Origin: an uncultured Prevotella sp. | GTDB lineage: Bacteria; Bacteroidota; Bacteroidia; Bacteroidales; Bacteroidaceae | Reading direction: 5' to 3' | Assembly (NCBI GenBank): GCA_905233245.1 | Contig: CAJODK010000024.1 | Coordinates: 1 to 47,150 of the forward strand | DNA length: 47,150 bases | In this document: one piece after another, positions 1 to 9,400 of the stretch | How positions within the stretch are numbered: position 1 is the first letter of the stretch | Layout of the letters: each line of letters opens with the position of its first letter | The notes under the pieces: model-generated | The model's database searches: none | Told to the model about the DNA's origin: nothing | What the model saw: the letters and a program-made list of their open reading frames with translations, nothing else | Position numbers and translations under genes: made by a program

Positions 1-703
1 GCTTACCACGAGGTATAGAAACGAGATCTGTGTTCTTGTTGCTGAAAGGATATTCAACTTCGGTGAGATAGCCTTGTCGCACACACTCATTCCACACCAC
101 ACGACATGTACGAAGATAGATGCCTCTTGTAGCATCAGCTATTTTACCTACTATTTTATCTTCCTGAAGAACTCCATTCTTCATTCCTTCACTCCACTTC
201 TTAATAATTTCTTTATTAATAGAGAAGCCGTTTATGTCACCTATAATTTTACGGAATGATTTCAGGGCACAGGAATAACTCTCTGCTGTTCCTGCGTATC
301 CTTCCTCTTTCTTTCTGCCTATAATGTCTTCCCATATCGTGAGGAATGACTTTCCTTCCTCACCTTCGATGCTAACACCGGAAAATAGAGTACGGATAAG
401 AGAAAGAGTAAGTTGCTGTTTGCCCGAAACCTTAACCAGTCTGGCACGATACCCCTCCAGTATTCCTTCCCACTCTTTCTTTTTTGTCATCAAGGAATTT
501 TTCGATGACGTTACATTGCATACCTCTCCGAAATACTTTTCGGTAGTAAACTCGCCTATGCGATGGTAATACCTTTGATAATTTATTGTAAACGTAATCA
601 CAATAGGGTACTCTCCTTTCTTATTCTTATATCTTCTATCAAGATTAAATAGCAGGGAGCAGTTACCCACTTTATTACATGTCAGAGAGGTTTGTTTTTT
701 CAT
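1..703 (-). CDS. Tyrosine recombinase / integrase, N-terminal part (runs off window)
   Basis: An open frame starts at the ATG complementary to 701-703 and continues to the window edge for about 234 codons with no stop. The opening (MKKQTSLTCNKVGNCSLLF) followed by a stretch around residues 30-60 with YPIVITFTINYQRYYHRIG resembles the arm-type DNA-binding domain of Bacteroidetes conjugative-element integrases. Residues about 115-210 look like the SAM-like core-binding domain. The end visible here (near VEYPFSNKNT) is where the catalytic domain would begin, so the catalytic Arg, His and Tyr lie outside the window. The gene reads away from the tRNA-like sequence at 893-938, as expected for an integrase next to its attachment site. 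The family call rests on overall pattern only, since no catalytic residue is visible. Confidence 0.72.
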   Translation of the reverse strand, partial: MKKQTSLTCNKVGNCSLLFNLDRRYKNKKGEYPIVITFTINYQRYYHRIGEFTTEKYFGEVCNVTSSKNSLMTKKKEWEGILEGYRARLVKVSGKQQLTLSLIRTLFSGVSIEGEEGKSFLTIWEDIIGRKKEEGYAGTAESYSCALKSFRKIIGDINGFSINKEIIKKWSEGMKNGVLQEDKIVGKIADATRGIYLRTCRVVWNECVRQGYLTEVEYPFSNKNTDLVSIPRGK

Positions 704-892
704 TTGTAACTGTTATAAAATTTTGAACAAAAGCTGAACAAACTGAACAAAAACTGAACAAATATCCGCATAAATTCACATATCCAGTCGTTTTCTTTTT
801 TATCAGTTACAAAGTTACAAATAATTTGATAATCAACAAAATAAATATAAGAAAATGTTATAAATTTCAATAAATAGTAATTGCTTTCCTAA

Positions 893-938
893 GGATTCAT
901 AATCCGGAGGTCGAGGGATCGTGGCCCCCTCCCGCTAC
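893..938 (+). other. 3'-half tRNA-like sequence, probable integration (att) site
   Basis: The stretch begins GGATTCATAATCC, which can form an anticodon arm with a 7-base loop TTCATAA (T33, anticodon CAT, A37). A variable-loop-like AGGTC, a G-rich/C-rich T-arm and TCCCGCT as the 3' acceptor strand follow. The sequence upstream is AT-rich and supplies no 5' tRNA half; the AA before GGA does not pair with the GG after TCC. The T loop (ATCGTGG) departs from TTCRA, so the fragment is not a working tRNA. With an integrase starting 190 bp away this fits the 3' half of a tRNA-Met/Ile2-type gene left at an element end. The tRNA identity is inference. Confidence 0.45.
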
Positions 939-952
939 TTTAAAAGCACGAT

Positions 953-984
953 AGGCTTGCAGCATCGCTGCAGGCCTTTTTTTA
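953..984 (+). terminator. Rho-independent terminator
   Basis: The inverted repeat AGGCtTGCAGC / GCTGCAgGCCT with a 3-base loop is followed by seven T. It lies just after the tRNA-like fragment and would end plus-strand transcription from that side before the beta-barrel gene. Confidence 0.8.
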
Positions 985-1165
985 TGCTTCTCGCCTTGTT
1001 TCCTTTGCTTTATTCTTTTGTTCCTTAGCTTTTGCAGAACAAAATAGCCTATTTTGTATTTGCCATTAAGTTATTTTGTTATATTAAAGCATGGAAAGAA
1101 GCGGAAAAAACACGGCTTTGAACGTTTCTTTCATTACTTTTCTCTATTCTTTCAATTTTATTTCG

Positions 1166-1173
1166 TAACTTTG
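1166..1173 (+). promoter_or_regulatory. Bacteroidetes -7 promoter element (TAACTTTG)
   Basis: TAACTTTGC matches the TAnnTTTG core and lies 32 bp before the start codon of the beta-barrel gene. No clear -33 TTTG was seen. Confidence 0.65.
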
Positions 1174-1205
1174 CAAAGCATCTGTTCATCCTTGCAAGGA
1201 CCTAT

Positions 1206-3560
1206 ATGAGAAAAAGAATCATCTACATACTTATTCTATCGCTCTGCATAGTGACCACTGCCTCTGCACAAAAGGGCAGCAAGCAGAGAGTGCCACGAAC
1301 CACGAAGAAGGCGAAAGGAAACCCGCTCGACTCCATAGCACGACTAATGGAACTGAGCGAAGTGACTGTGACGGGCACGAAGTCAGCTGTGAAACTGGAA
1401 GTGGACCGCAAGACGTACGATGTCTCCAACGACCTTTCGAACATCGGAGCCTCAGCAACGGATGCCCTGGAGAATATTCCTTCTGTCGAGGTGGACAGTG
1501 ATGGCAACATCTCGCTGAGGGGAAGTACCAGTGTGGAGATATGGATAAACGGTAAGGCGAGCGGACTGACGAGTGACAATCGCTACTCCATACTGGAGCA
1601 GATACCTGCTGAGAGCATCGACCGCATCGAGGTCATCGACAACCCCTCAGCCAAATTCTCGGCCGAGGGTAGCGCAGGCATCATCAATATCGTAATGAAG
1701 CGAGACAGGAAGAAGGGCTACTATGGTTCGGTACAGGCTGGCGCCGACACCGCTGGTGGCGCCAATACGAGCGTGAATTTCAATACCAACTCTAAGTGGA
1801 TAGACACTTACGCCAGCATAGGTTATCGACACAGGCAGGATGAGAGCGGAGCGAAGACTGAGAAGACGCTATATAACACCTCCTCCAACTCCTCCCAAGG
1901 AGGAGGGAAAGTACCACAGGGTTACCAGGAGTCGAAGTCGGTAAACAACAAGCGTGGCAACAATCTCTTCCTCCGAGCTGGTATGACTCTGCATGCCACG
2001 AAGAAGGACGACATATCGGTGTCGGGAATGTTTATGCATGGCGGAGGCAACAGCGGGTCGCACACACCTTATTATTATTATGACGCCAACCACGAACTGA
2101 CCAAGACGCTCACAAGACAGACTACGGGGCGCTCGAGGATGAACTTCTTCAACCTGGAGTTTGACTATCGTCATAACTTCACCGACCGTCACTTCATAGA
2201 CCTCAATATCACTCACGGCAGTTGGCATAATAATAACAATAATGTGTATCAGGACAGAACAGAATATAACGGGAACGCTAACGGGAACGGGAACGAGTCT
2301 TACCAACTGAGGCCACAGAGAATACGCAACAGAACTACGGAACTGAAATTGGACTACGAGAATCCCTTCTCGGAGCACTTCTCCCTGCAGGCAGGGTATA
2401 ATGCGAAGTTTAATCGTGAGAATACTCCACAGGAGGCGTGGCGAAGCGACAACTACAATGGTGAGAATCTCGTGGAGGACGTGGCCTACTACAATCGCTT
2501 CATCTACAATATGGATACCCATGCCTGGTATGCAAGCCTCACGATGAAATGGGGTAAATTTGGTGTTATGGCAGGTCTGCGCGGAGAATACTGGAAAGTA
2601 AATACTGAGTCGTACAGGCATCCCTCCATCAGTACGGAGCCGGAGGGCTTCAAGAAGGACTTCTTCGAACTCTTCCCCTCGCTCTTCCTCTCCTACCAAA
2701 TCACAAAGCAAGACCAACTGCAACTCAATGTCACACGACGTCTGAAGCGCCCTTGGGGAGGGCAACTCAATCCCTTCATGGACACCAGCAATGCCTCTAT
2801 GGTATCGTTTGGCAATCCTGAACTGACGCCAGAGTTCAGTTTTGCTTTCCAACTCAACTACCTGCGCACGTGGGACAATCACTCTGTGCTCTTCTCTGCA
2901 TACTATCGCCCCACCACTGACGTGATGCAGAGAGTGAAATACATGATAAATGGTGACGACCGCACCTTCCAGACCCACATGAATCTCTCCAAGAACATCA
3001 ACTCCGGACTGGAAGTGACGGTAAAGAATAAGTTTGCACGATGGTTGGACCTCACTACGTCTGCGAGTGCCTTCTACTACAAACTCAACGCCTTCCACTA
3101 CACCCTGACAGACCCTCTGATGGGAGAGCAGATAACGGTGAGCGGCGAAGAGGAGAGCCGATTCTCGTGGAATGCCAAGATGCAGGCAAACTTCACCCTG
3201 CCACATAATTTCACAATACAACTGAAGGGACGCTACCGCTCTAAGAGACTTATAACACAAGGTTCGCGACGTCCTTCATACAGCGTGGACCTCGGAGTGA
3301 GGAAGACATTCTTCGACCGCAAACTGACCCTCGCCCTCAACTGCCGAGACCTGCTCGACTCCAAGAAAAACAAGAGCGAAACAGAGAGCGAGACCTTCTA
3401 TCAATACAGCGAAAACTGGCGACACTCGCGAAAAGTGAACTTCACCGTCACATGGTCCTTTGGTAACAACAAGCCAAAGCGCAACAGGCGCGACCGCGAA
3501 GACAGCGATAGCGAGGATGACGGTATGCAGAACTACGATGGTGGTGGTGGAGAAGACTAA
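1206..3560 (+). CDS. TonB-dependent receptor-like outer-membrane beta-barrel protein
   Basis: A 784-residue protein with a signal peptide (MRKRIIYILILSLCIVTTASA, then Q). Residues about 50-165 form a TonB-receptor-type plug: VTVTGTKSAVKLEVDRKTYDV, ATDALENIPSVEVDSDGNIS and the end of the plug at SAEGSAGIINIVMKR. The rest, to about residue 760, is rich in alternating aromatic strands typical of a beta-barrel, and the tail is acidic and Gly-rich (NYDGGGGED). It has no SusC-type N-terminal carboxypeptidase-like repeat and no SusD neighbour, so it fits the outer-membrane beta-barrel family of single receptors; the substrate cannot be told. A GC-rich palindromic insert encodes the SSNSSQGGG segment near 1880-1908. 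The stop shares the 4 bases CTAA with the convergent SGNH hydrolase stop. Confidence 0.85.
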   Translation: MRKRIIYILILSLCIVTTASAQKGSKQRVPRTTKKAKGNPLDSIARLMELSEVTVTGTKSAVKLEVDRKTYDVSNDLSNIGASATDALENIPSVEVDSDGNISLRGSTSVEIWINGKASGLTSDNRYSILEQIPAESIDRIEVIDNPSAKFSAEGSAGIINIVMKRDRKKGYYGSVQAGADTAGGANTSVNFNTNSKWIDTYASIGYRHRQDESGAKTEKTLYNTSSNSSQGGGKVPQGYQESKSVNNKRGNNLFLRAGMTLHATKKDDISVSGMFMHGGGNSGSHTPYYYYDANHELTKTLTRQTTGRSRMNFFNLEFDYRHNFTDRHFIDLNITHGSWHNNNNNVYQDRTEYNGNANGNGNESYQLRPQRIRNRTTELKLDYENPFSEHFSLQAGYNAKFNRENTPQEAWRSDNYNGENLVEDVAYYNRFIYNMDTHAWYASLTMKWGKFGVMAGLRGEYWKVNTESYRHPSISTEPEGFKKDFFELFPSLFLSYQITKQDQLQLNVTRRLKRPWGGQLNPFMDTSNASMVSFGNPELTPEFSFAFQLNYLRTWDNHSVLFSAYYRPTTDVMQRVKYMINGDDRTFQTHMNLSKNINSGLEVTVKNKFARWLDLTTSASAFYYKLNAFHYTLTDPLMGEQITVSGEEESRFSWNAKMQANFTLPHNFTIQLKGRYRSKRLITQGSRRPSYSVDLGVRKTFFDRKLTLALNCRDLLDSKKNKSETESETFYQYSENWRHSRKVNFTVTWSFGNNKPKRNRRDREDSDSEDDGMQNYDGGGGED
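1878..1908 (+). repeat. GC-rich palindromic insert, copy 1 (inside beta-barrel gene)
   Basis: Contains CTCCTCCCAAGGAGGAG with a second upstream CCTCC block. It is the same architecture as the copies near 3817, 35018, 45515 and 45702 and is in frame with the gene. Confidence 0.55.
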
Positions 3561-4702
3561 GCCAGCAACTCTGCTGGAACAGCCTCTGCCATAGCCTCAT
3601 AGGCACTCTCCGATGGGTGCAGATGGTCGCCAGAGTCAAAGCCAGGAGCAAAGCGCTCCACATGCTCACTATCACGCACCGCCTTATCAAAATCTACGCA
3701 TCCATCGAACAAAGGCGAGGTGCGAAGCCACTCATTAAACTCCATACGCATCTTTTCTCTCATCTCGTTGTAGGTGCGCCAGCCATAGATAGGCAGGAGG
3801 GTACCAGAGTATATAGAAGCCCCCCCATCGCCCCCCAAAGGGGGCACATTACCTTTTATATATATATTTTCGATACCCTTTTCGAGTTCCTCTACCGTTG
3901 GCATATCGCTCCACGGACGGAAAGGATTGACATCCACGCCTACGGGGTGGATGATATCGTTGATGCCATGCTGGATTATTATAGAGGAAACACCACTCAC
4001 ATTCGTCTCTATAGGCCATCGCGTAGCACCCTTCAGACCATAGGCCTGATAGGTGATGCAATCGTACTGGCGAAGGATGCGAGTGCCACTGACTGCCCTG
4101 CGTATGATAGCCACATTATGAAATCCCTCGCTCCAAGCACGCAGAGCCAAATAGTCTGGCCACGACTGCGCCGTGATAGAGTCGCCATAGCACACGAGAG
4201 CGTGATTCTTCTCCTCCGTTAGGATGTCAATGGTATTGAGGAAATAGAACCAATTGGTCTTGCGCGAAAGGTCGAGAGGCAACTCCTCCGCCTCAGCAAA
4301 GTCGCCATAAGCATACTGTCCCTTAGACAGTGGGCCTGTGATGAGGGTGCCAGCATTCATCTGGGTGTAACCCTCCAGATAGATACTCACCTCAAGCGTA
4401 GAGCCTGCCTCAACGTCCATCTCTATCTCCTCACTCTCCACTTCCTCGCCAGGGGCTATTGTGAGAGGTGAGAGGTGAGAGGTGAGAGGTGAGAGATTAG
4501 CATTTCTGTTTCTTAGGAAAACTTTGCTCAGAGTAACAGGTTCCGTACCTGTGAGGTTAGAAAAGCGTAACCTCAATTTGGAACCAGAGAAAGGCATAAA
4601 CACTGGATAGCGCAGTGTGATGTCCTTAGCATACACTGCCTCCTTGCGGTCTGTTATTGATGTCGCATTGCCCCAACAGGCAACCCACTTGCTGTAATTC
4701 AT
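3557..4702 (-). CDS. SGNH/GDSL-family hydrolase with N-terminal beta domain
   Basis: About 381 residues from the ATG at 4702-4700. The catalytic blocks are visible: block I around CYGDSITAQSW (nucleophile Ser), block II near RRAVSGTRIL, block III HGINDI (oxyanion Asn), and the block V dyad in SGDHLHPSESAYEAM (Asp, His). The N-terminal 130 residues look like a beta-sandwich (KDITLRYPVFMPFSGSKLR). No signal peptide is evident, so it may be cytoplasmic. An upstream in-frame ATG (4717) lies inside the promoter core TACCTTTG and cannot be used. Two repeats interrupt the frame harmlessly: a 7-bp tandem array (4461-4495) encoding LSPLTSHLSPLT, and a GC-rich insert near 3817-3846 encoding VPPLGGDGG. 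Esterase or lipase substrate is unknown. Confidence 0.85.
   Translation of the reverse strand: MNYSKWVACWGNATSITDRKEAVYAKDITLRYPVFMPFSGSKLRLRFSNLTGTEPVTLSKVFLRNRNANLSPLTSHLSPLTIAPGEEVESEEIEMDVEAGSTLEVSIYLEGYTQMNAGTLITGPLSKGQYAYGDFAEAEELPLDLSRKTNWFYFLNTIDILTEEKNHALVCYGDSITAQSWPDYLALRAWSEGFHNVAIIRRAVSGTRILRQYDCITYQAYGLKGATRWPIETNVSGVSSIIIQHGINDIIHPVGVDVNPFRPWSDMPTVEELEKGIENIYIKGNVPPLGGDGGASIYSGTLLPIYGWRTYNEMREKMRMEFNEWLRTSPLFDGCVDFDKAVRDSEHVERFAPGFDSGDHLHPSESAYEAMAEAVPAELLA
3817..3846 (-). repeat. GC-rich palindromic insert, copy 2 (inside SGNH gene)
   Basis: A run of seven C, then ATCG, then CCCCCCAAAGGGGGC. Same layout as the other copies; on the gene strand it encodes PPLGGDGG in what should be a surface loop before the block containing the oxyanion strand. 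Confidence 0.55.
4461..4495 (-). repeat. Heptanucleotide tandem array (GTGAGAG x5)
   Basis: Five perfect 7-bp units. Because 7 is not a multiple of 3, the in-frame array gives a 7-residue period on the coding strand (LSPLTSH). A related CCTCTNA array occurs in the glycosidase gene near 13454-13474. Confidence 0.85.
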
Positions 4703-4706
4703 GCGA

Positions 4707-4714
4707 CAAAGGTA
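4707..4714 (-). promoter_or_regulatory. -7 promoter element (TACCTTTG), almost touching the start codon
   Basis: On the minus strand TACCTTTG ends 4 bases before the ATG at 4702, so the transcript would start at or very near the start codon (leaderless). It overlaps the alternative upstream ATG and so decides the start. Confidence 0.65.
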
Positions 4715-4746
4715 CAAAAAAAAGTTGATATATCTATTTTTTTTAG

Positions 4747-4754
4747 TAACTTTG
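4747..4754 (+). promoter_or_regulatory. -7 promoter element (TAACTTTG) for pectate lyase gene
   Basis: TAACTTTGC with a TTG at 4725-4727, 19 bp upstream, matching the -33 spacing. It is divergent from the SGNH promoter in an intergenic space of only 79 bp. Confidence 0.75.
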
Positions 4755-4781
4755 CACCAGACTAACTAAAACTCAACAAAT

Positions 4782-6362
4782 ATGAAAGCAAAACTACTCA
4801 TTGCTACGGTATGCACTCTCTGCTGCCTCACTATCAATGCCACTAACTACTACGCTGCACCTGGAGCTACAGGTGACGGTAAAAGCATCAACACCCCTGG
4901 CGACCTCAACAAACTCGCCTCCAAAACCATAGCAGGAGGCGACTCCCTCTTCCTCCTCGATGGTGTGTACTACATCACAGCAGCAGTTGACATCAAGACC
5001 GCCGCTGGCACTGCTGATAAGCGAACATTCGTAGGCGCTTACCCTGAGGCACACCCTATCATCGATGGTTATAAGATGGCATACAACAACAATGGACAGT
5101 CAAACGGTCTGCGTTGTCGTGTCAGCTATGTGCATATATATGGCATTACCGTCCGTTATGCAGGCTTCAAAGGATTCCTTATTGCAGGTGACAATAATAC
5201 AACAATCAGCAATGTCCTGATAGAGAACTGTACGGCTCAGGCAAGTGTGGATTCGGGCTTCGGCGCGAAAAATGCAGGTAACTGTACCTTCCTCAACTGT
5301 GACTCCTTTGACAGTTTCGACTACGAGTTGGGAGGAACAGAAAAACCAGACTTTGGTGGCAATGCCGATGGATTCTGCGACAAGCAGTTTACAGGTGATG
5401 GCAACACATACATCAACTGCCGTGCCTGGAACAACAGTGATGACGGATGGGATCTGTACAAGCGTGGAACAAATTCGCCCATCGTGTTTATCAACTGCAT
5501 AACCTACAACAACTCGCCTGAATACTACGACTTCACGGGCAATCCACGACTGGAGACAGACAAGGCATGGTTTGATAGTATGGAAGGACAGACGAAGACG
5601 ACATCAAAGAATCATACCGACACATGGTATCGCACCTACTATTATAATAATGGTAATAAGAACGGATTCAAAATAGGTGGTGCCAGCGTGGCTACTGACG
5701 TGACGATGTACCGTTGCCTTGCCGTAAAGAACACTATCAAGGGCTTTGACCAGAACTACACTCAAGGCAATGTGAAACTATACAACTGCACAGGCTACGA
5801 CAACAAGAACAACTACCACTTCGGTTCTGCACAGATGGCAGGTCTTGACATCAAGAACAGTATCAGCTACTACACTACGCCAGGTGATCCAACTAAGCAG
5901 GATGAGAAGTTTAAGGACATCATAACCACAGGTAACTACACGCACTCAAGCAACAGCTGGGATATGGCAGGCATGACACCCGAAGCATCCGACTTCATAA
6001 GCCTTGATGCAGCAACCTCCGTAGGAGCACGCAATGAGGATGGTACATTCAGCGTTCCCACTCTGTGTCTTGCTGAGAGTAGTAAATACATAGATGCAGG
6101 TGAAGTGATAGCCGGCTACACAGACTATATAGGCAGCAAGCCTGACCTGGGATGGAAGGAGTATGACGAGAGCATCCCTACAGAAGTCATCCAAGTAGAG
6201 GAGAACACTATTCTACCAGACATGCGTCGCCTCAATATCTACACCATTGACGGTACGTTGGTGGGTATGTCCACATACGGTAAGGTCAGTGGAATGAAAT
6301 CAGGCACGTACGTCGTCCGTGACTTCGATTCGGGCAAGAGCGTCAAAATTGTTGTGCCATAA
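4782..6362 (+). CDS. Secreted PL9-like pectate lyase (right-handed beta-helix)
   Basis: A 526-residue protein with a signal peptide ending near TINA (residue 20). The body is a right-handed parallel beta-helix: repeated ISNVLIENC, CTFLNCDSF and YINCRAWNNS rungs. Family PL9 hallmarks are present: GGNADGF (193-198) with Lys201 nearby and NNSDDGWDLY (217-226), which in characterised PL9 enzymes contain calcium-binding Asp residues and a catalytic Lys. It would cleave polygalacturonate by beta-elimination. The last about 65 residues (LNIYTIDGTLVGMSTYG ... TYVVRDFDSGKSVKIVVP) resemble a type IX secretion sorting tail, so the protein is probably exported to the surface or medium. It pairs with the divergent SGNH esterase-like gene, a plausible pectin deacylation partner (inference). 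Confidence 0.85.
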   Translation: MKAKLLIATVCTLCCLTINATNYYAAPGATGDGKSINTPGDLNKLASKTIAGGDSLFLLDGVYYITAAVDIKTAAGTADKRTFVGAYPEAHPIIDGYKMAYNNNGQSNGLRCRVSYVHIYGITVRYAGFKGFLIAGDNNTTISNVLIENCTAQASVDSGFGAKNAGNCTFLNCDSFDSFDYELGGTEKPDFGGNADGFCDKQFTGDGNTYINCRAWNNSDDGWDLYKRGTNSPIVFINCITYNNSPEYYDFTGNPRLETDKAWFDSMEGQTKTTSKNHTDTWYRTYYYNNGNKNGFKIGGASVATDVTMYRCLAVKNTIKGFDQNYTQGNVKLYNCTGYDNKNNYHFGSAQMAGLDIKNSISYYTTPGDPTKQDEKFKDIITTGNYTHSSNSWDMAGMTPEASDFISLDAATSVGARNEDGTFSVPTLCLAESSKYIDAGEVIAGYTDYIGSKPDLGWKEYDESIPTEVIQVEENTILPDMRRLNIYTIDGTLVGMSTYGKVSGMKSGTYVVRDFDSGKSVKIVVP

Positions 6363-6386
6363 TTTTGTAATGCACATATTTTTTTG

Positions 6387-6394
6387 TACCTTTG
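6387..6394 (+). promoter_or_regulatory. -7 promoter element (TACCTTTG) of thiamine operon
   Basis: TACCTTTGCACCC with TTTG at 6363-6366, 20 bp upstream. It lies immediately before the TPP riboswitch. Confidence 0.75.
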
Positions 6395-6414
6395 CACCCG
6401 ATATGGCAAAATGC

Positions 6415-6498
6415 CTATCAAGGGGTGCTCACCGAAGTGGTGGGCTGAGATGATACCCTCGAACCTGATGCGGATAATGCCGATGTAGGGATTGATAG
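6415..6498 (+). promoter_or_regulatory. TPP riboswitch (THI-box)
   Basis: All the conserved blocks are present in order: P1 strand CTATCAA, AGGGGTGC, GGCTGAGATGATACCC, GAACCTGATGCGGATAATGCC, GTAGGGA, and closing strand TTGATAG (6492-6498) pairing with 6415-6421. It sits 57 bp before the TonB receptor start. Thiamine pyrophosphate binding is expected to lower expression of the uptake operon. Confidence 0.95.
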
Positions 6499-9400
6499 TG
6501 TATTTATTTCTTTTTCCCCTTATTTTTTATTAACAAATAATTATAAGGTAAAAAGATGAAAAACTTTTACTTAATGGTCAGCACTTTGATGCTGACTGGT
6601 ATGGTGTCTGCTGAGGCAGCAGGCATCGACACTCTGCGCACCCAGCAGTTGCAGGATGTGCAAGTAATTTCTACACGTGCCACGAAGAATACTCCTATGG
6701 CATTCACCAACATGACAAGGGATGACATCAAGGCAATGAATCATGGCAAGGATATTCCATATATCCTGTCACTCACGCCTAGTGTCACCATGACAAGCGA
6801 TGCAGGCAACGGCATAGGTTACACTACGCTCAGAGTGCGTGGTACAGACCCTTCCCGCATCAATATCACTGCCAATGGCATACCCGTAAATGACTGTGAG
6901 AGTCATCAGGTATTCTGGGTTAATATGGGCGATTTCGCTTCTTCGCTGCAGTCTATACAGATACAGCGCGGTGTGGGTACATCTACCAATGGTGCAGGTG
7001 CCTTCGGTGCTACCATCAACATGCAGACTGACAATATCGGTGTTAAGCCATATTTCGGCGTGGATCTCAGTGGCGGCTCCTACTACAGCCACAAGGAGAC
7101 TGTACGATTCGGCACTGGTCTCATCAATGGCCACTGGGGACTGCAGGGCAGACTGAGCGACATCGGGTCAAAGGGCTATATTGACCGTGCCTCTACAAAA
7201 CTGAACTCATACTTCCTGCAAGGTGGCTACTTTAGTGACAACACGGTAGTGAAATTCGTCACATGGGCTGGCAAGGAAGAAACCTATCACGCATGGGACT
7301 ACACCTCTAAGTACGAACAGTCACTATACGGTCGCACCTTCAACTCCTGCGGCGCTATGACATGGGATAATGATAAGTTCTACAACAATCAGAAGGACTT
7401 TTACAACCAACAGAATTATCAGTTGCTCCTCAACCAACGCCTTAACGACATGCTCAATCTCAACGTAGGTCTGCACTACACGCATGGTGAGGGCTACTAC
7501 GAGCAGTACAAAATATACACAAAATTGAGCACCTATGGTTTGCAACCCTCAGATCAAGGCAATGTGAAGAAAGCCGACCTCATTCGTCAGAAGCGTCTCA
7601 ACAACGACTTCTATGGTGCTGTTGCTTCTTTGGTTTACAACAACAAGAAAGACCTTGAGGCCTCCTTCGGCGGTGGTTGGAATAAGTATGATGGCGACCA
7701 CTATGGCAAGGTAACATGGACTGACATCAGCGTAATAGGCATGCCAGGCTTTGAATACTATCGCAATAATTCAAAAAAGACCGATTTCAATATCTATGGC
7801 AAGGCAAGCTACACTTTATGGAAGGGACTGAGTGCATTCGTTGACTTGCAGTATCGTCGCATACGCTATGAGATGCAGGACCCTGGTGACTGGTATGGTG
7901 CAAATCCCGACAACAGGTATATCATCGATGATGTATATAACTTCTTCAACCCTAAGTTTGGCTTGAACTACGAAATCACCCGAAACCACCGTGTCTATGC
8001 TTCTTACGCCATTGCGCACAAGGAGCCTACACGCGATAACTATCAGGACAATCAGGGACTGCCTCTGAAAGCAGAGCGCCTCAATGACCTCGAGGCAGGC
8101 TATAAGTTCCAGAGCGAGAAATTCTCTGCAGGCGCCAACTTCTACTGGATGGACTACAAGGATCAGTTTGTCTTGACAGGTGCCCTCAATGATATTGGTC
8201 AAGCCGTGGCAATCAATATACCAAATACCTATCGTATCGGTGTAGAACTAGAAGCGGCATGGCAGCCAGCCGAGTGGTTTCGTTGGGACATAAACGCTAC
8301 ATTCTCCCGCAATCGTGTGAATGACGCTATGGTCACTCTTGATGATGGTAAGACCAATGTCAATGTTGGCAACACACCATTGTCTTTCTCTCCTAGTCGT
8401 ATCTTCAATAATATTTTCACCTTCAGCTATAAAGGCTTCAAGGCTTCAGTGCAGAGCCGTGCCATCAGCAAGCAGTATCTCACCAACTCTGGTTTCGATA
8501 CCATGACAGGTTGGGATGCTCAGGGCAATAAGACACAGGAGACTATCACTCTCGGTGCACATTTCACCACCAACCTCGACCTTAGCTATAATTTCTCAAT
8601 TAAGCCTTGGGGCATAAAGGATGCTACCGTTGGAGTGACAATGTACAATCTCTTCTCTTCAAAATACGATACCAACGGCTGCGCAGCACCAAGCTACAAG
8701 ATGGAGAACGGCAAGGTCGTGGCATATAATGGAAGCTACATTTCCGATGGTGCTATACGTGACCAGTGGGCAGCAGGATTCGCTCCTTCTGCACCATTCA
8801 ATGCTATGGCATATCTGTCTGTAAACTTCTAAATGCTTGACTACTTAGACATATTCACCACGGTACTCGGGCTGGTATATATCTGGCTCGAGTACCGTGC
8901 CAGTATATGGCTGTGGCTGATAGGCATAGTGATGCCAGCCCTTGATGTGGTACTCTATTGGCGCCACGGACTGTACGGCGATGCTGGTATGGCGTGCTAC
9001 TACACCTTAGCCGCCGTATATGGTTTCCTTTTCTGGAAATTTAAGAAGACAAGGAAAGAGAAAAAAACGCTACCTATCATCTATATGCCTCACGACAGGT
9101 ATCTTCCCGCCATTGTCTTTTTCTTCCTGGCGTGGGCTTCCACCTACTGCGTGCTTGTGACATGGACTAACTCAACAGTACCCATTCTCGACTCGTTCAC
9201 CAACGCCCTCTCCTTCATAGGACTGTGGGCTCTGGCTCGCAAGTATGTGGAGCAATGGCTCTTCTGGATAGTAGTAGATGTAGTATGTTGCTTTCTCTAT
9301 ATTCATAAAGAAATACCATTCAAAGCGGGACTGTACGGGCTATATGTATTTATTGCCATCGCAGGTTATTTTAAGTGGAAAGCGCAGGCTAAAAGAAAAA